From a bacterium (GTDB taxonomy: Bacteria > Sysuimicrobiota > Sysuimicrobiia > Sysuimicrobiales > Segetimicrobiaceae), in assembly GCA_035307765.1 (NCBI GenBank), contig DATGHU010000005.1, forward strand, positions 118,446-182,445: 64,000 nucleotides of DNA. Reading direction: 5' to 3'. A model generated the notes under the pieces. It saw only the letters and a program-made list of their open reading frames with translations, had not been told where the DNA came from and searched no databases. Made by a program: the position numbers and the translations under genes. Of the stretch, positions 18,330 through 26,442 are shown piece by piece; the stretch's first letter is position 1, and every line of letters starts with the position of its first letter.

Positions 18330-19316
18330 ATGGACTACCGAAGTCTCGGCAATACGGGATTGCGCGTGTCGGCGCTCGGGTACGGATCGGGAGCGATCGG
18401 CGGATTGTTCGTCCGGGGCGATCCCGAAGAACAGCGGCGGGCGGCGGCCCGGGCCCTCGACGCGGGGATTACCTACTTCGATACCGCGCCGAGTTACGGC
18501 GACGGACGCTCCGAGACGAATCTCGGCCGCGTGTTTCGGGACCTGGCCGCCTGGGGGCGCGTCGTCGTGGGAACGAAGGTCCGCCTCCGGCCGGCCGACC
18601 TCCGGAACCCTAAGGACGCGGTCCTCCGATCGGCCACAGAGAGCCTGAAGCGGCTGGGGCGCGATTCGATCGACCTGCTGCAACTTCACAACCCCGTGCG
18701 CGCCGACGGCGGGGCCACCGGCGGGAACGCCCTCGACCTCGGGACCGTGCTGGGGGAGGTCGCCGATGGATTGCACGAAGCGTCGCGGCAGGGGCTGGCC
18801 GCCCACGTCGGCCTCACGGGATTGGGGGAAGCCGCACCCCTCCTCGCGGTGATCGGGTCAGGCCGGTTCGCGACGATCCAGACGTACTTCAACGCGCTGA
18901 ACCCGAGCGCGGGGTTCGCGGGCGCGAGCGGCGGCGGGCAGGATTTCGGTGGACTGATCGACGCCGCGGCGGCCGCGGCGATGGGCGTGATCGCCATCCG
19001 GGTGATGGCGGCGGGAGCGGTGTCCGGCGCGCCGGAGCGGCACGCCAACGCCGGGGACCCCGGAGACCCCCTGGCGCGCGGCGCCGAGTACAACCGGGAT
19101 CTCGAGCGGGCGCGCGGGCTCGTCGCGCTCGCCCGGGAGGTCGGGGTGGAAGGCCCGCTGGAACTGGCCCTGCGCTTCGCGCTGGCCAAGCCGGCGGTCT
19201 CCACCGTGCTCGTGGGGTACTCGGACCTGGCTCAACTCGAGGACGCGATCCGCTGGACCGCGCGCGGACCACTGCCCCCGGATGCCGTCAACCGCACCCT
19301 CGCCGTTGCCCGGTAG
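18330..19316 (+). CDS. Aldo/keto reductase
   Basis: A 328-residue (beta/alpha)8 oxidoreductase using NADPH. The catalytic tetrad is Asp51 and Tyr56 (FDTAPSYGDG), Lys83 (GTKV) and His120 (LLQLHN). The C-terminal NADPH-binding segment (STVLVGYSD) is present. Likely the second gene of a two-gene operon with the upstream amidase. Physiological substrate unclear. Confidence 0.85.
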   Translation: MDYRSLGNTGLRVSALGYGSGAIGGLFVRGDPEEQRRAAARALDAGITYFDTAPSYGDGRSETNLGRVFRDLAAWGRVVVGTKVRLRPADLRNPKDAVLRSATESLKRLGRDSIDLLQLHNPVRADGGATGGNALDLGTVLGEVADGLHEASRQGLAAHVGLTGLGEAAPLLAVIGSGRFATIQTYFNALNPSAGFAGASGGGQDFGGLIDAAAAAAMGVIAIRVMAAGAVSGAPERHANAGDPGDPLARGAEYNRDLERARGLVALAREVGVEGPLELALRFALAKPAVSTVLVGYSDLAQLEDAIRWTARGPLPPDAVNRTLAVAR

Positions 19317-19349
19317 CGGAATCGACCTCCCACCCCCGCTCCCCCGCGC

Positions 19350-20174
19350 TCAGCGGACGTCCTTCGAGGCCGTCAACGAAAACATCAGGGGAATGTCCCC
19401 GCTCCCGGGAGGCAGCTCCCAGCAGCCGTCCGATCGTGCCTCCATCCAGGGGAGCATCGCCCATCCCATGAACGGGTATTCCTCGAATGTGTCGATCCGC
19501 AGCCCGGCGCGGAGGAGCGATCCGATGATATCCGACATCGAGTGGACCCACTGATAGGTCACGCTGCGAATCGGGGCGTCGGGGGCGGCGTACGAACCAT
19601 CGCGCTCCACCCGCATCGGCTCGCGGCGGTGAAAATAGGGGTAGCCGGGCCGGAGCTCCCGATCTGAGCGTGCGTCGTCGAAGGTCAGGGCGAACGGGTG
19701 GGCCTCCACGATGCAGAACCGCCCGCGGGGGCGGAGGAAGCGAGCGATGATCTCCGCCCACCGGCCCAGGTCGGGCAGCCACCCCAACACCCCGTGCGAA
19801 GTGAACACGATGTCGAATTCGCCTTGAAGCCGCCCCGGCAAATCGTACAGGTCGCTTTCGACAAACGCGGCGTCCGGCGCCACCTCCTCGGCCAGCGCGC
19901 GCGCGGCCGCAATCGCCTCGCCGGAGAAGTCAACACCCGTCACCTTCGCCCCCCGTCGCGCCCACGCGAGCGTGTCGAGGCCGAAGTGGCACTGGAGGTG
20001 GAGCAAAGACCTGCCGGTAACGTCGCCGAGCAATCGGACTTCCAGGGCATCCAGGCCGGCACGGTCGCGGCGTCGGCCGGCCTTGAACCCTTCCACATCG
20101 TAAAACGGCCCCCGCAGATGGTACCGGGCCCAGGTGTCCCAGGTGGATTGATTGACCTTAAGATGGCGGTCCAT
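19350..20174 (-). CDS. Class I SAM-dependent methyltransferase
   Basis: A 274-residue methyltransferase. Motif I (LLHLQCHFGLDT, residues 57-68), an acidic motif II end at Asp83 (VTGVDFS) and motif IV (DIVFTSHGVLGWL) form the SAM pocket; the LQCHFG form of motif I is typical of a subgroup of unassigned bacterial methyltransferases. The C-terminal half (about 165-274) would bind substrate. Isolated on the minus strand; target unknown. Confidence 0.85.
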   Translation of the reverse strand: MDRHLKVNQSTWDTWARYHLRGPFYDVEGFKAGRRRDRAGLDALEVRLLGDVTGRSLLHLQCHFGLDTLAWARRGAKVTGVDFSGEAIAAARALAEEVAPDAAFVESDLYDLPGRLQGEFDIVFTSHGVLGWLPDLGRWAEIIARFLRPRGRFCIVEAHPFALTFDDARSDRELRPGYPYFHRREPMRVERDGSYAAPDAPIRSVTYQWVHSMSDIIGSLLRAGLRIDTFEEYPFMGWAMLPWMEARSDGCWELPPGSGDIPLMFSLTASKDVR

Positions 20175-20303
20175 CGATGGCCCTCCGGACCGGCCGCCGT
20201 GGGAACCGGAGGCGGCGGGCTCGTTCGAGCAGGGCTTCGGGGGCGGCGAGCGACCTCCTGGAGGCGGGGCCCCCGACCGGCTTCCCGGGACCTCAGCCGG
20301 TGA

Positions 20304-20948
20304 TCAGGAGGGGGGGTCTCGATCCATCGCGATGAACGCGTCGACGGTCCCGGGGTCGAATTCCCGCCCGACGTGGTCGCAGATGTACTCCTGCGCCTCC
20401 TCGGGGGTCCAGGGCGCGCGGTAGGGGCGCTGAGAGCAGAGTGCGTCCCAGACGTCGACGACCGAATAAATCCGCGCGGCGATGGGGATCTGTTCGCCCA
20501 CCAGGCGGCGAGGGTAGCCGCTCCCGTCCCACTTCTCATGGTGGCAGTACGGGATGTCCAGTGCCGGGCGAAACTGGGTGATTGGGAAGAGAATTTCGTA
20601 GGCATAGGTGGGGTGGCGACGGATCGCCTCCCACTCCTGCGCGGTCAGCGGACCGGGCTTGAGCAGAACCGCGTCCGGAATCAACATCGTCCCGATGTCG
20701 TGCAGCAGCGCCCCGCGCCGCAGGTGCACCAGCACTTCCTCGTCCAGGCCGAGCGCCCGGCCGAGCCGGACGGTGAGGTCGGCCGCCCGGGCGCTGTGTC
20801 CCTCCGCCTGCTGCTCTCGCATGTCGAGTGCCCGGGCCCACCCGGTGATGATGTCGTCGTAGGCCGTGCGCAGCTCGGCCCGTAACTGTTCGCGCAGGCG
20901 CAGTTGCTCCCCGCTCTCGGCGGGCAGTTCATGCATCCTCGAGGTCAC
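20304..20948 (-). CDS. HD-GYP-like phosphohydrolase domain protein
   Basis: A 214-residue protein made of a single HD-GYP-type domain. Metal and signature residues: HD at 83-84 (LLHDIG), His112 (RHPTYAYEIL), His136-His137 (HHEKWDGSGYP) and Asp165 (VVDVWDAL). HD-GYP proteins hydrolyse cyclic di-GMP or related dinucleotides. The usual HDIGK-x-GIPD is HDIGTMLIPD here, losing the conserved lysine. No sensor or receiver domain is fused. Activity is likely but not certain. Confidence 0.8.
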   Translation of the reverse strand: MTSRMHELPAESGEQLRLREQLRAELRTAYDDIITGWARALDMREQQAEGHSARAADLTVRLGRALGLDEEVLVHLRRGALLHDIGTMLIPDAVLLKPGPLTAQEWEAIRRHPTYAYEILFPITQFRPALDIPYCHHEKWDGSGYPRRLVGEQIPIAARIYSVVDVWDALCSQRPYRAPWTPEEAQEYICDHVGREFDPGTVDAFIAMDRDPPS

Positions 20949-21047
20949 AAGGTGGCCTCCACGCCCCGCTACGCCGGGATCGGACCGCTCGACCCCAGGG
21001 GCGAGCCCGGCGCACTTCCGGTGGGTGTCGGGGCGCCCGGATCTCCG

Positions 21048-21596
21048 TCAGTACCACGCCTTCAACCAGCCGCGCAGAACCGCCGATGCACCGCCTCCGT
21101 CCTTCAGCGCTTGGAGGGCCAAGGCCCGCACCTCCGGCCGGCTCGACTTCTCCGACGCCAGGCGCGCCAGCGCGGAGGTCTGGTCCAACTGTGCCGCCAG
21201 CATGGGGAGGTACGCACGCTCCAGCGCGGACCCCCGCAGGGTCCGGAGCTTCTTGACGGATGTCGTCGCCACCCCCGCCCGTCGCTCGGCGGGGCCCGCC
21301 CCCATCGCCTGTAGCAGGGAGAGCGTCTGCCGGACCTGGCCGTTCTCTCGCTCAACGAAGTCTTGATTCCACCGAAGGAGATCGGGGTGATCGGCGTACA
21401 GGGTCGCGGTCATTGCCATCTCCACGGCCTCCTCGTCCGCGGGGACCAGCGACTGCAGGAAGGCGATGTCGAACGTCTGCCCGCTCAGACCCGAGAGGCG
21501 AGCAAGGGTCGCACTGGGAGCGGACGTGGTCGAGTTTCCCACCGCCACCGTTGTGGTCAGCATCAGAATCGCCAGAGCCAACGCCATCCGCATCAT
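21048..21596 (-). CDS. Exported DUF305/DUF4142-like helical protein
   Basis: A 182-residue exported protein. Start M at 21596 (GAGGTGT just upstream) gives a clean signal peptide of about 22 residues; an in-frame ATG at 21659 would add an unlikely N-terminal extension. The mature part looks like two four-helix half-repeats (FDIAFLQSL..AVEMA and LERAYLPML..ALARLA), as in DUF305 or DUF4142 proteins, but the paired His of DUF305 is missing. Envelope location is likely; role unknown. Confidence 0.55.
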   Translation of the reverse strand: MMRMALALAILMLTTTVAVGNSTTSAPSATLARLSGLSGQTFDIAFLQSLVPADEEAVEMAMTATLYADHPDLLRWNQDFVERENGQVRQTLSLLQAMGAGPAERRAGVATTSVKKLRTLRGSALERAYLPMLAAQLDQTSALARLASEKSSRPEVRALALQALKDGGGASAVLRGWLKAWY

Positions 21597-21755
21597 ACAC
21601 CTCGCAGCTGTTGAGGCTTTAGACCGACTGGGAAAGTCCGGCACAGGTATGGTGCCCAACGCCGGCGGGGGAAAGACCTGGTAAACCGCCGCCGTCGGTG
21701 CCGCACCAGGATGTCGCCCGGCGGGCGCGAACTCAGATGCCGGAGGTGAATCGGC

Positions 21756-22151
21756 ATGTCACTGCCGCGGCTGCAACACGTCTCGTCCCCGTATCCCGCC
21801 GGGAGGCAGGGCGACGTGCGGGCATTCTACGGGGCGCTGCTCGGGCTGGCAGAGGTGCCCATCCCGCATACCCTCGAGCACCGGGGGCTGGTGTGGTTCT
21901 CGGCCGGCGCCGGCGGGGTCGAGATGCACTTCTTCCCGGGCGGCCCCGACCCCGAGCACCCGCGTCACCTCGCCTTGGAGATTGAGGATCTCGGGCAGCT
22001 GCGGAGCCGGCTTGAGACTGCGGGCTATAAGCCCTACGACACCATCGCGATCCCGAACCGACCGCGCTTCTTCTGCCGCGATCCATTTGGGAACCTCGTC
22101 GAGTTCACGACGATCCTCGGGAGTTACCTTCGGACGCCGGCGACCCCCTGA
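21756..22151 (+). CDS. VOC/glyoxalase-family protein
   Basis: A 131-residue single VOC module pair (strand-helix-strand repeats). Candidate metal residues are His8, His51-region (VEMHFF), His72-region (PRHLAL) and Glu at FGNLVEF, as in glyoxalase I or fosfomycin-resistance-type proteins. GGAGGTGA precedes the ATG. Convergent with the ATP-pyrophosphatase gene, 13 bp apart. Substrate not predictable. Confidence 0.75.
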   Translation: MSLPRLQHVSSPYPAGRQGDVRAFYGALLGLAEVPIPHTLEHRGLVWFSAGAGGVEMHFFPGGPDPEHPRHLALEIEDLGQLRSRLETAGYKPYDTIAIPNRPRFFCRDPFGNLVEFTTILGSYLRTPATP

Positions 22152-22164
22152 ACCCGGCCGCGGC

Positions 22165-22833
22165 TTACTCCCCCGGCACGAGATCGAAGAAGGCCCAACA
22201 ATCACGCTGCACGGTCTCGCCGGGGGTCCACGCCACCTCCCGGTGAAAGATCGGCCCGTCGAACACAAACGTGTGGAACTCCCCGTTCTCGCCGCACGGA
22301 TCGACGGTCGGGGGGAGCGCAGCGAGCAACCCGCGATCGAAGCGGCGGCCGGCGAAGGAAGGGTCCAGGACCCGGGTATCGACGCAGACCACGACCGCCC
22401 GGTAGCCGCTATCGACAAACTCTCGAGCCAGCCTGTCCGTTTCGCGCTTCCAGATCGGAAAGATCGCCCGCATCCCCTCCCGGGCCAGCCACTCTTCTCG
22501 ATACCGACGGATGTCCTCGAGGAAGAGATCGCCAAAGGCGACCGTGCTGAGCCCCTGCCGTCGATAGCCGTCGAATGCCTCCTCCATCCGGGACTGGTAC
22601 GCTTCGTTGGTGGCGTTCGGCGGGATGGGGACGAGGTGGAGGGGAAACCCCAGGGCCGCGGCCTGGCGTTCCAGGAGGACGCGACGGACTCCGTGCATGC
22701 TGACGCGATCGTACCCCTCCGTGATCGTCGAGAGCAGTACCTCGACCCGATACACGCCGTCCCGAATGAGCTCGGCCAGGGTCAGGCAGCTGTCCTTCCC
22801 GCCGCTCCACGATTGCAGGATCCGCGTCGTCAC
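22165..22833 (-). CDS. Diphthine-ammonia-ligase-like ATP pyrophosphatase
   Basis: A 222-residue PP-loop enzyme. The SGGKDS motif near residue 11 binds ATP; the following regions (VSMHGVR, the VAFGDLFLEDIRRYREE segment and C-terminal CGENGEFHTFVFDGP) match the DPH6/MJ0570 group, whose eukaryotic members amidate diphthine. In bacteria without diphthamide the role is unknown. Start is GTG 22833 after GAGAGGGGG; the frame upstream lacks similarity. Confidence 0.8.
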   Translation of the reverse strand: MTTRILQSWSGGKDSCLTLAELIRDGVYRVEVLLSTITEGYDRVSMHGVRRVLLERQAAALGFPLHLVPIPPNATNEAYQSRMEEAFDGYRRQGLSTVAFGDLFLEDIRRYREEWLAREGMRAIFPIWKRETDRLAREFVDSGYRAVVVCVDTRVLDPSFAGRRFDRGLLAALPPTVDPCGENGEFHTFVFDGPIFHREVAWTPGETVQRDCWAFFDLVPGE

Positions 22834-23009
22834 ATCCCCCTCTCCGACCGCGCGTCGTCGCCGATTCCCGGCGCCGCCGCGCTGCTCCACGACGAGAATT
22901 CGCGACCGATCTCGCGACTCATCCCGGATCGCGAGCCTTGCAGGAACGCCGCCCTGTTCGCATTGAACGTTCCCCGTGGTTGGGACCCGCATCACGGAGA
23001 GGCAGAGCG

Positions 23010-23594
23010 ATGAGCCACACCGAGCAGACCGGGAACGCGCACCCGCCGCACCAGGAGGTCGCCACGCTCGCCGGCGGATGCTTCTGGTGCATCGAAGCCG
23101 TCTTCGACGACCTGAAGGGCGTCAAGATGGTCGAGTCGGGGTACTCCGGCGGGACGGTGACCACCCCCAGCTACCGGCAGGTATGCAGCGGGACCACCGG
23201 ACATGCGGAGGTGGTCCAGATCACCTTCGACCCGACGGTGGTCTCGTTTCGGGAGATCCTCGAGGCGTTCTTCTCGGTGCACGATCCAACCACCCTCAAC
23301 CGACAAGGGCCGGACACGGGAACACAGTACCGCTCCGCTATCTTCTACCACACTCCGGCGCAGAAGGCGGCCGCCGAGCAGCTGATCGGGGAGCTGACCG
23401 CGTCGCGGGTGTGGCACGCCCCCATCGTCACCGAAGTCACGCCGTTTACCACCTTTTACCGGGCGGAAGACTACCACCAGGAATACTTCAGATTGAATGG
23501 GGAACAGCCCTATTGTCGGGCCGTGGTCGCGCCCAAGGTGGCGAAGTTCCGGAAGCAGTATCGGGACCGGCTGAAATCGTCCGCGGGCGTCTGA
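23010..23594 (+). CDS. msrA: Peptide methionine sulfoxide reductase MsrA
   Basis: A 194-residue enzyme that reduces the S-epimer of methionine sulfoxide in proteins. The active-site GGCFWC is at 22-27 with nucleophile Cys24; Glu67-region (TGHAEVV) and the GPDTGTQYRSAIF segment are conserved. The C-terminal part has Cys in EQPYCR as a candidate resolving residue. Start ATG 23010 is preceded by GGAGAGG. It is 23 bp upstream of the TPP enzyme gene and may share its transcript. Confidence 0.95.
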   Translation: MSHTEQTGNAHPPHQEVATLAGGCFWCIEAVFDDLKGVKMVESGYSGGTVTTPSYRQVCSGTTGHAEVVQITFDPTVVSFREILEAFFSVHDPTTLNRQGPDTGTQYRSAIFYHTPAQKAAAEQLIGELTASRVWHAPIVTEVTPFTTFYRAEDYHQEYFRLNGEQPYCRAVVAPKVAKFRKQYRDRLKSSAGV

Positions 23595-23617
23595 CGCCCG
23601 CCAGCGGCGACCGGCGC

Positions 23618-25363
23618 ATGGCCGATGACGTCGGGGCGGGCCGGCGGGTCGCCGTGGACACCGCGGCCGATGCGCTCGTGGAAGCCTTGCGAGCGGCCGG
23701 GGTGGAGCTGATCTTTGCCAATCTCGGCACCGATCATCCGCCCCTGATCGAGACCTTGGCCAAGTTCCACGCCCTCGGCCGACCGGCGCCCAAGATCATC
23801 CAGTGCCCCCATGAGAGTGTCGCGCTGTCCGCGGCCCACGGATTCGCTCAGGTGACCGGACGGCCCCAGGTTGTCCTGGTCCACGTCGATGCCGGAACCG
23901 CCAACCTGGGAGGGGCCGTGCATAATGCGGCCCGCTCGCGCATTCCAGTGCTGATCCTGGCGGGGCGGACGCCGTTCACCGAGCGCGGTGAGCTGAAGGG
24001 GAGCCGCGATAGCTACGTCCAGTTCCTGCAGGACGTCTACGACCAATCCGGCATCGTCCGTCCCTACGTGAAGTGGGAGTACGAACTGCACCGCGGCGCG
24101 AACATCGGGTTGGTGGTGCAGCGGGCGCTCCGCCTGGCGGTCGCCGATCCGGGGGGCCCCGTCTACCTCACGGCCCCGCGGGAGGTCCTGGAGGAGCCCA
24201 TCGACGCTGTCGACCTGCCGGACCCCGCGTCGTCCGTGCCGCCTGTGCCGACGATCCCCGACGGTGCGGCCCTCCGCCAAATCGCCCGGTGGCTCCGCGC
24301 CGCGGAGCGGCCCGTCGCCGTGACCAGCTACATCGGCCGCCGCGCGGCGGCCGTCGGCGCGCTCGTCGCGCTCGCCGATCAGTTGGCCCTTCCCGTGGCG
24401 GAGATGCTGCCCCGAGCGTACATGAACTTTCCAACCGACCACCCCCTCTACCTCGGCGCCGGGTGGCACCCGCGCCTGGGGACGGCCGACCTCGTCCTGG
24501 TCGTCGACTGCGATGTGCCTTGGATCCCGTCGGCCGCACAGCCGGCGGCGGGGGCGCGGATCATCCACCTCGACCTGGATCCCGTCAAAGAGGATCTGCC
24601 CCTCTGGATGTTTCCCGCACATCTCTCGGCTCGGGTCGATGCGGCGGCGACGCTCTCCTGCCTCGTTGAAGAGCTGCGGTGTGGCTGGACCCCCGACGTG
24701 GAAGCCCGAGTCGACGGCCGTCGCCGCGCCCTCGAGGACGAAGCCGGTGCGCGGCGCACTGCCTGGCGGGACGCGGCTCCGCCGCCGCCGCCCGGCGGCC
24801 CGATCACCGCGGCCTGGCTGACCCGGTGGCTCGGCGGCATCCTCCCCCCCGACGCGATCGCGGTCACCGAGCTCGTCACGCACGCTCCCGAAACCGCGCG
24901 GCACCTGCCGCGATCACTCCCCGGGTCGCTGCTGTCGGCCGGAGGCACCAGCCTGGGCTGGGGGTTGGGGGCATCGATTGGGGTCAAGTTGGCCCGCCCC
25001 GAGGCGGAGGTGGTCTGCCTGGTGGGCGACGGGTCGTTCCTATTCGGGGTGCCCTCGGCGGCGCTCTGGACGAGCCGGCGATACCACGCCCCGTTCCTCG
25101 CCATCATCTACAACAACAGGGGCTGGGCGGCGGCGAAGAACGCCACGCGGCGCCAGCATCCCTCGGGGTATGCCGTGCGTGGGGGGGAATTCCTCAGCAG
25201 CTTCGGCGAGGGGGTGGATTTTGCCGCAATCGCCGCGGGCGCGGGCGGATACGGGGAGCGGGTCGTACGTCCTGAAGATGTTCCGGCGGCGGTGGACCGG
25301 GCGCGCCGGGCCGTCCGTGAAGGGCAGACCGCCGTCCTCGACGTCACGATCACACCGGTGTGA
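23618..25363 (+). CDS. Thiamine-pyrophosphate-dependent acetolactate-synthase-like enzyme
   Basis: A 581-residue three-domain TPP enzyme. The N-terminal domain holds catalytic Glu66 (QCPHES), the middle domain (about 200-340) has the usual fold, and the C-terminal domain has the GDGS..NN cofactor motif (Gly470-Asp471 to Asn499-Asn500). It should decarboxylate or transfer a 2-oxo acid. Start ATG 23618 is set by domain length; a longer in-frame read overlaps msrA. It overlaps the arginase-family gene by GTGA, which suggests a joint pathway, for instance 2-ketoarginine decarboxylation followed by urea release. That pathway is inference. Confidence 0.85.
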   Translation: MADDVGAGRRVAVDTAADALVEALRAAGVELIFANLGTDHPPLIETLAKFHALGRPAPKIIQCPHESVALSAAHGFAQVTGRPQVVLVHVDAGTANLGGAVHNAARSRIPVLILAGRTPFTERGELKGSRDSYVQFLQDVYDQSGIVRPYVKWEYELHRGANIGLVVQRALRLAVADPGGPVYLTAPREVLEEPIDAVDLPDPASSVPPVPTIPDGAALRQIARWLRAAERPVAVTSYIGRRAAAVGALVALADQLALPVAEMLPRAYMNFPTDHPLYLGAGWHPRLGTADLVLVVDCDVPWIPSAAQPAAGARIIHLDLDPVKEDLPLWMFPAHLSARVDAAATLSCLVEELRCGWTPDVEARVDGRRRALEDEAGARRTAWRDAAPPPPPGGPITAAWLTRWLGGILPPDAIAVTELVTHAPETARHLPRSLPGSLLSAGGTSLGWGLGASIGVKLARPEAEVVCLVGDGSFLFGVPSAALWTSRRYHAPFLAIIYNNRGWAAAKNATRRQHPSGYAVRGGEFLSSFGEGVDFAAIAAGAGGYGERVVRPEDVPAAVDRARRAVREGQTAVLDVTITPV

Positions 25364-26433
25364 GGGAGGATGAGCTTGTCCGCTCGAACGCACACGCGAT
25401 CTCAGGGGTCACGCTGATGCCCCGGCGCAAGCCGACGAGAACCGATCGCCGTTCCGCCGCCTCGGGTGCGCGACCGAGGCTGAAGCCCCCGGGCCTCATC
25501 GTCAACTGGCTGAAAGGGGACCCGGTCGAGACCCGGGCAAACTCGTGGCTGGAGTGGACCGGCACGTGGGAGCTGGACGCGGTGTTCCTGGGTGCGCCGT
25601 TCGACGGCGCCGGCACGGTCCGCTCCGGGTCGCGGCACGCCCCCGATGCCGTTCGATCCGCGCTGCCCGGGTACACCACGTACAGTACGAGCGATGGCGT
25701 CGCGATGGATCATCTGCGCGCGGCGGACGTCGGGGACGTCGCGACGATCGTCACGGATATGGAGACGACTTTCCGGAACATTTCCGACGCCACCCGCTTC
25801 CTCTCCAAGCGCGGAATCCGGCCGGCCATAATCGGCGGGGACAACTCCATCTCCTATCCGGCGGTGCGCGGCCTGTGCGAGGGGCTCCGGAGGAAGACGA
25901 TCGCCCTGATTCAGATCGATGCGCACCACGATCTCCGTGAATCGCACCTCGGCGCGTTGTCCAGCGGCGTGCCCTACCGCCTGCTGCTGGAGCGGCATCC
26001 CGACCAGGTCCGGGGGTCGCAGATGACCCAGATCGGCATCGCGGACTTCAACAACAATCCGACGCACCATCGCTACGCCCAAGCCCACGGGATCGCCGTC
26101 CTCTCCAACATCGAGGTGTGGCGGCGGGGAATCCGGCACGCGATCGACGTGGCGCTGGACCGAGCCGGGGAGGCGGACGCGATCTACATCAGCATCGACG
26201 TCGACGGCGTCGACCAGTCGAGCGCTCCGGGGACCGCCGCCCCCAACCCCTTCGGCCTCGACGGCCGCGACGTGATCATGGCCGTGCGCGAACTGGCCGC
26301 CCAACGAAAATGCGCGGGGCTGGAGATCGTGGAGCTCTCGCCGCCGACCGACCACTTCGGCATGACCGCGAACTGGGCCGCCGCCGTCGTCATGAACTTC
26401 TTCTACGGGCTGGCGCAGCAGAAGGCGCGCTGA
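25360..26433 (+). CDS. Arginase/agmatinase-family protein with altered metal site
   Basis: A 357-residue ureohydrolase-fold protein. Asp187, His189 and Asp191 (DAHHD) and Asp280 and Asp282 (SIDVDGVD) match the manganese ligands, but the first ligand motif GGDHS reads GGDNS, so Asn162 replaces the usual His. The final signature DPxxxPGTG is also altered (DQSSAPGT). Family members release urea from arginine, agmatine or guanidino acids. Start is GTG 25360, overlapping the TPP enzyme stop; an ATG at 25417 is an alternative. The enzyme may use another metal or substrate, or be inactive as a ureohydrolase. Confidence 0.85.
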   Translation: MREDELVRSNAHAISGVTLMPRRKPTRTDRRSAASGARPRLKPPGLIVNWLKGDPVETRANSWLEWTGTWELDAVFLGAPFDGAGTVRSGSRHAPDAVRSALPGYTTYSTSDGVAMDHLRAADVGDVATIVTDMETTFRNISDATRFLSKRGIRPAIIGGDNSISYPAVRGLCEGLRRKTIALIQIDAHHDLRESHLGALSSGVPYRLLLERHPDQVRGSQMTQIGIADFNNNPTHHRYAQAHGIAVLSNIEVWRRGIRHAIDVALDRAGEADAIYISIDVDGVDQSSAPGTAAPNPFGLDGRDVIMAVRELAAQRKCAGLEIVELSPPTDHFGMTANWAAAVVMNFFYGLAQQKAR

Positions 26434-26442
26434 AGCCCGCGC

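Noticed and set aside
22976-25363. A 795-codon frame extending the TPP enzyme upstream
   Set aside because: The extension runs through msrA in another frame; the TPP enzyme has a normal length from ATG 23618.
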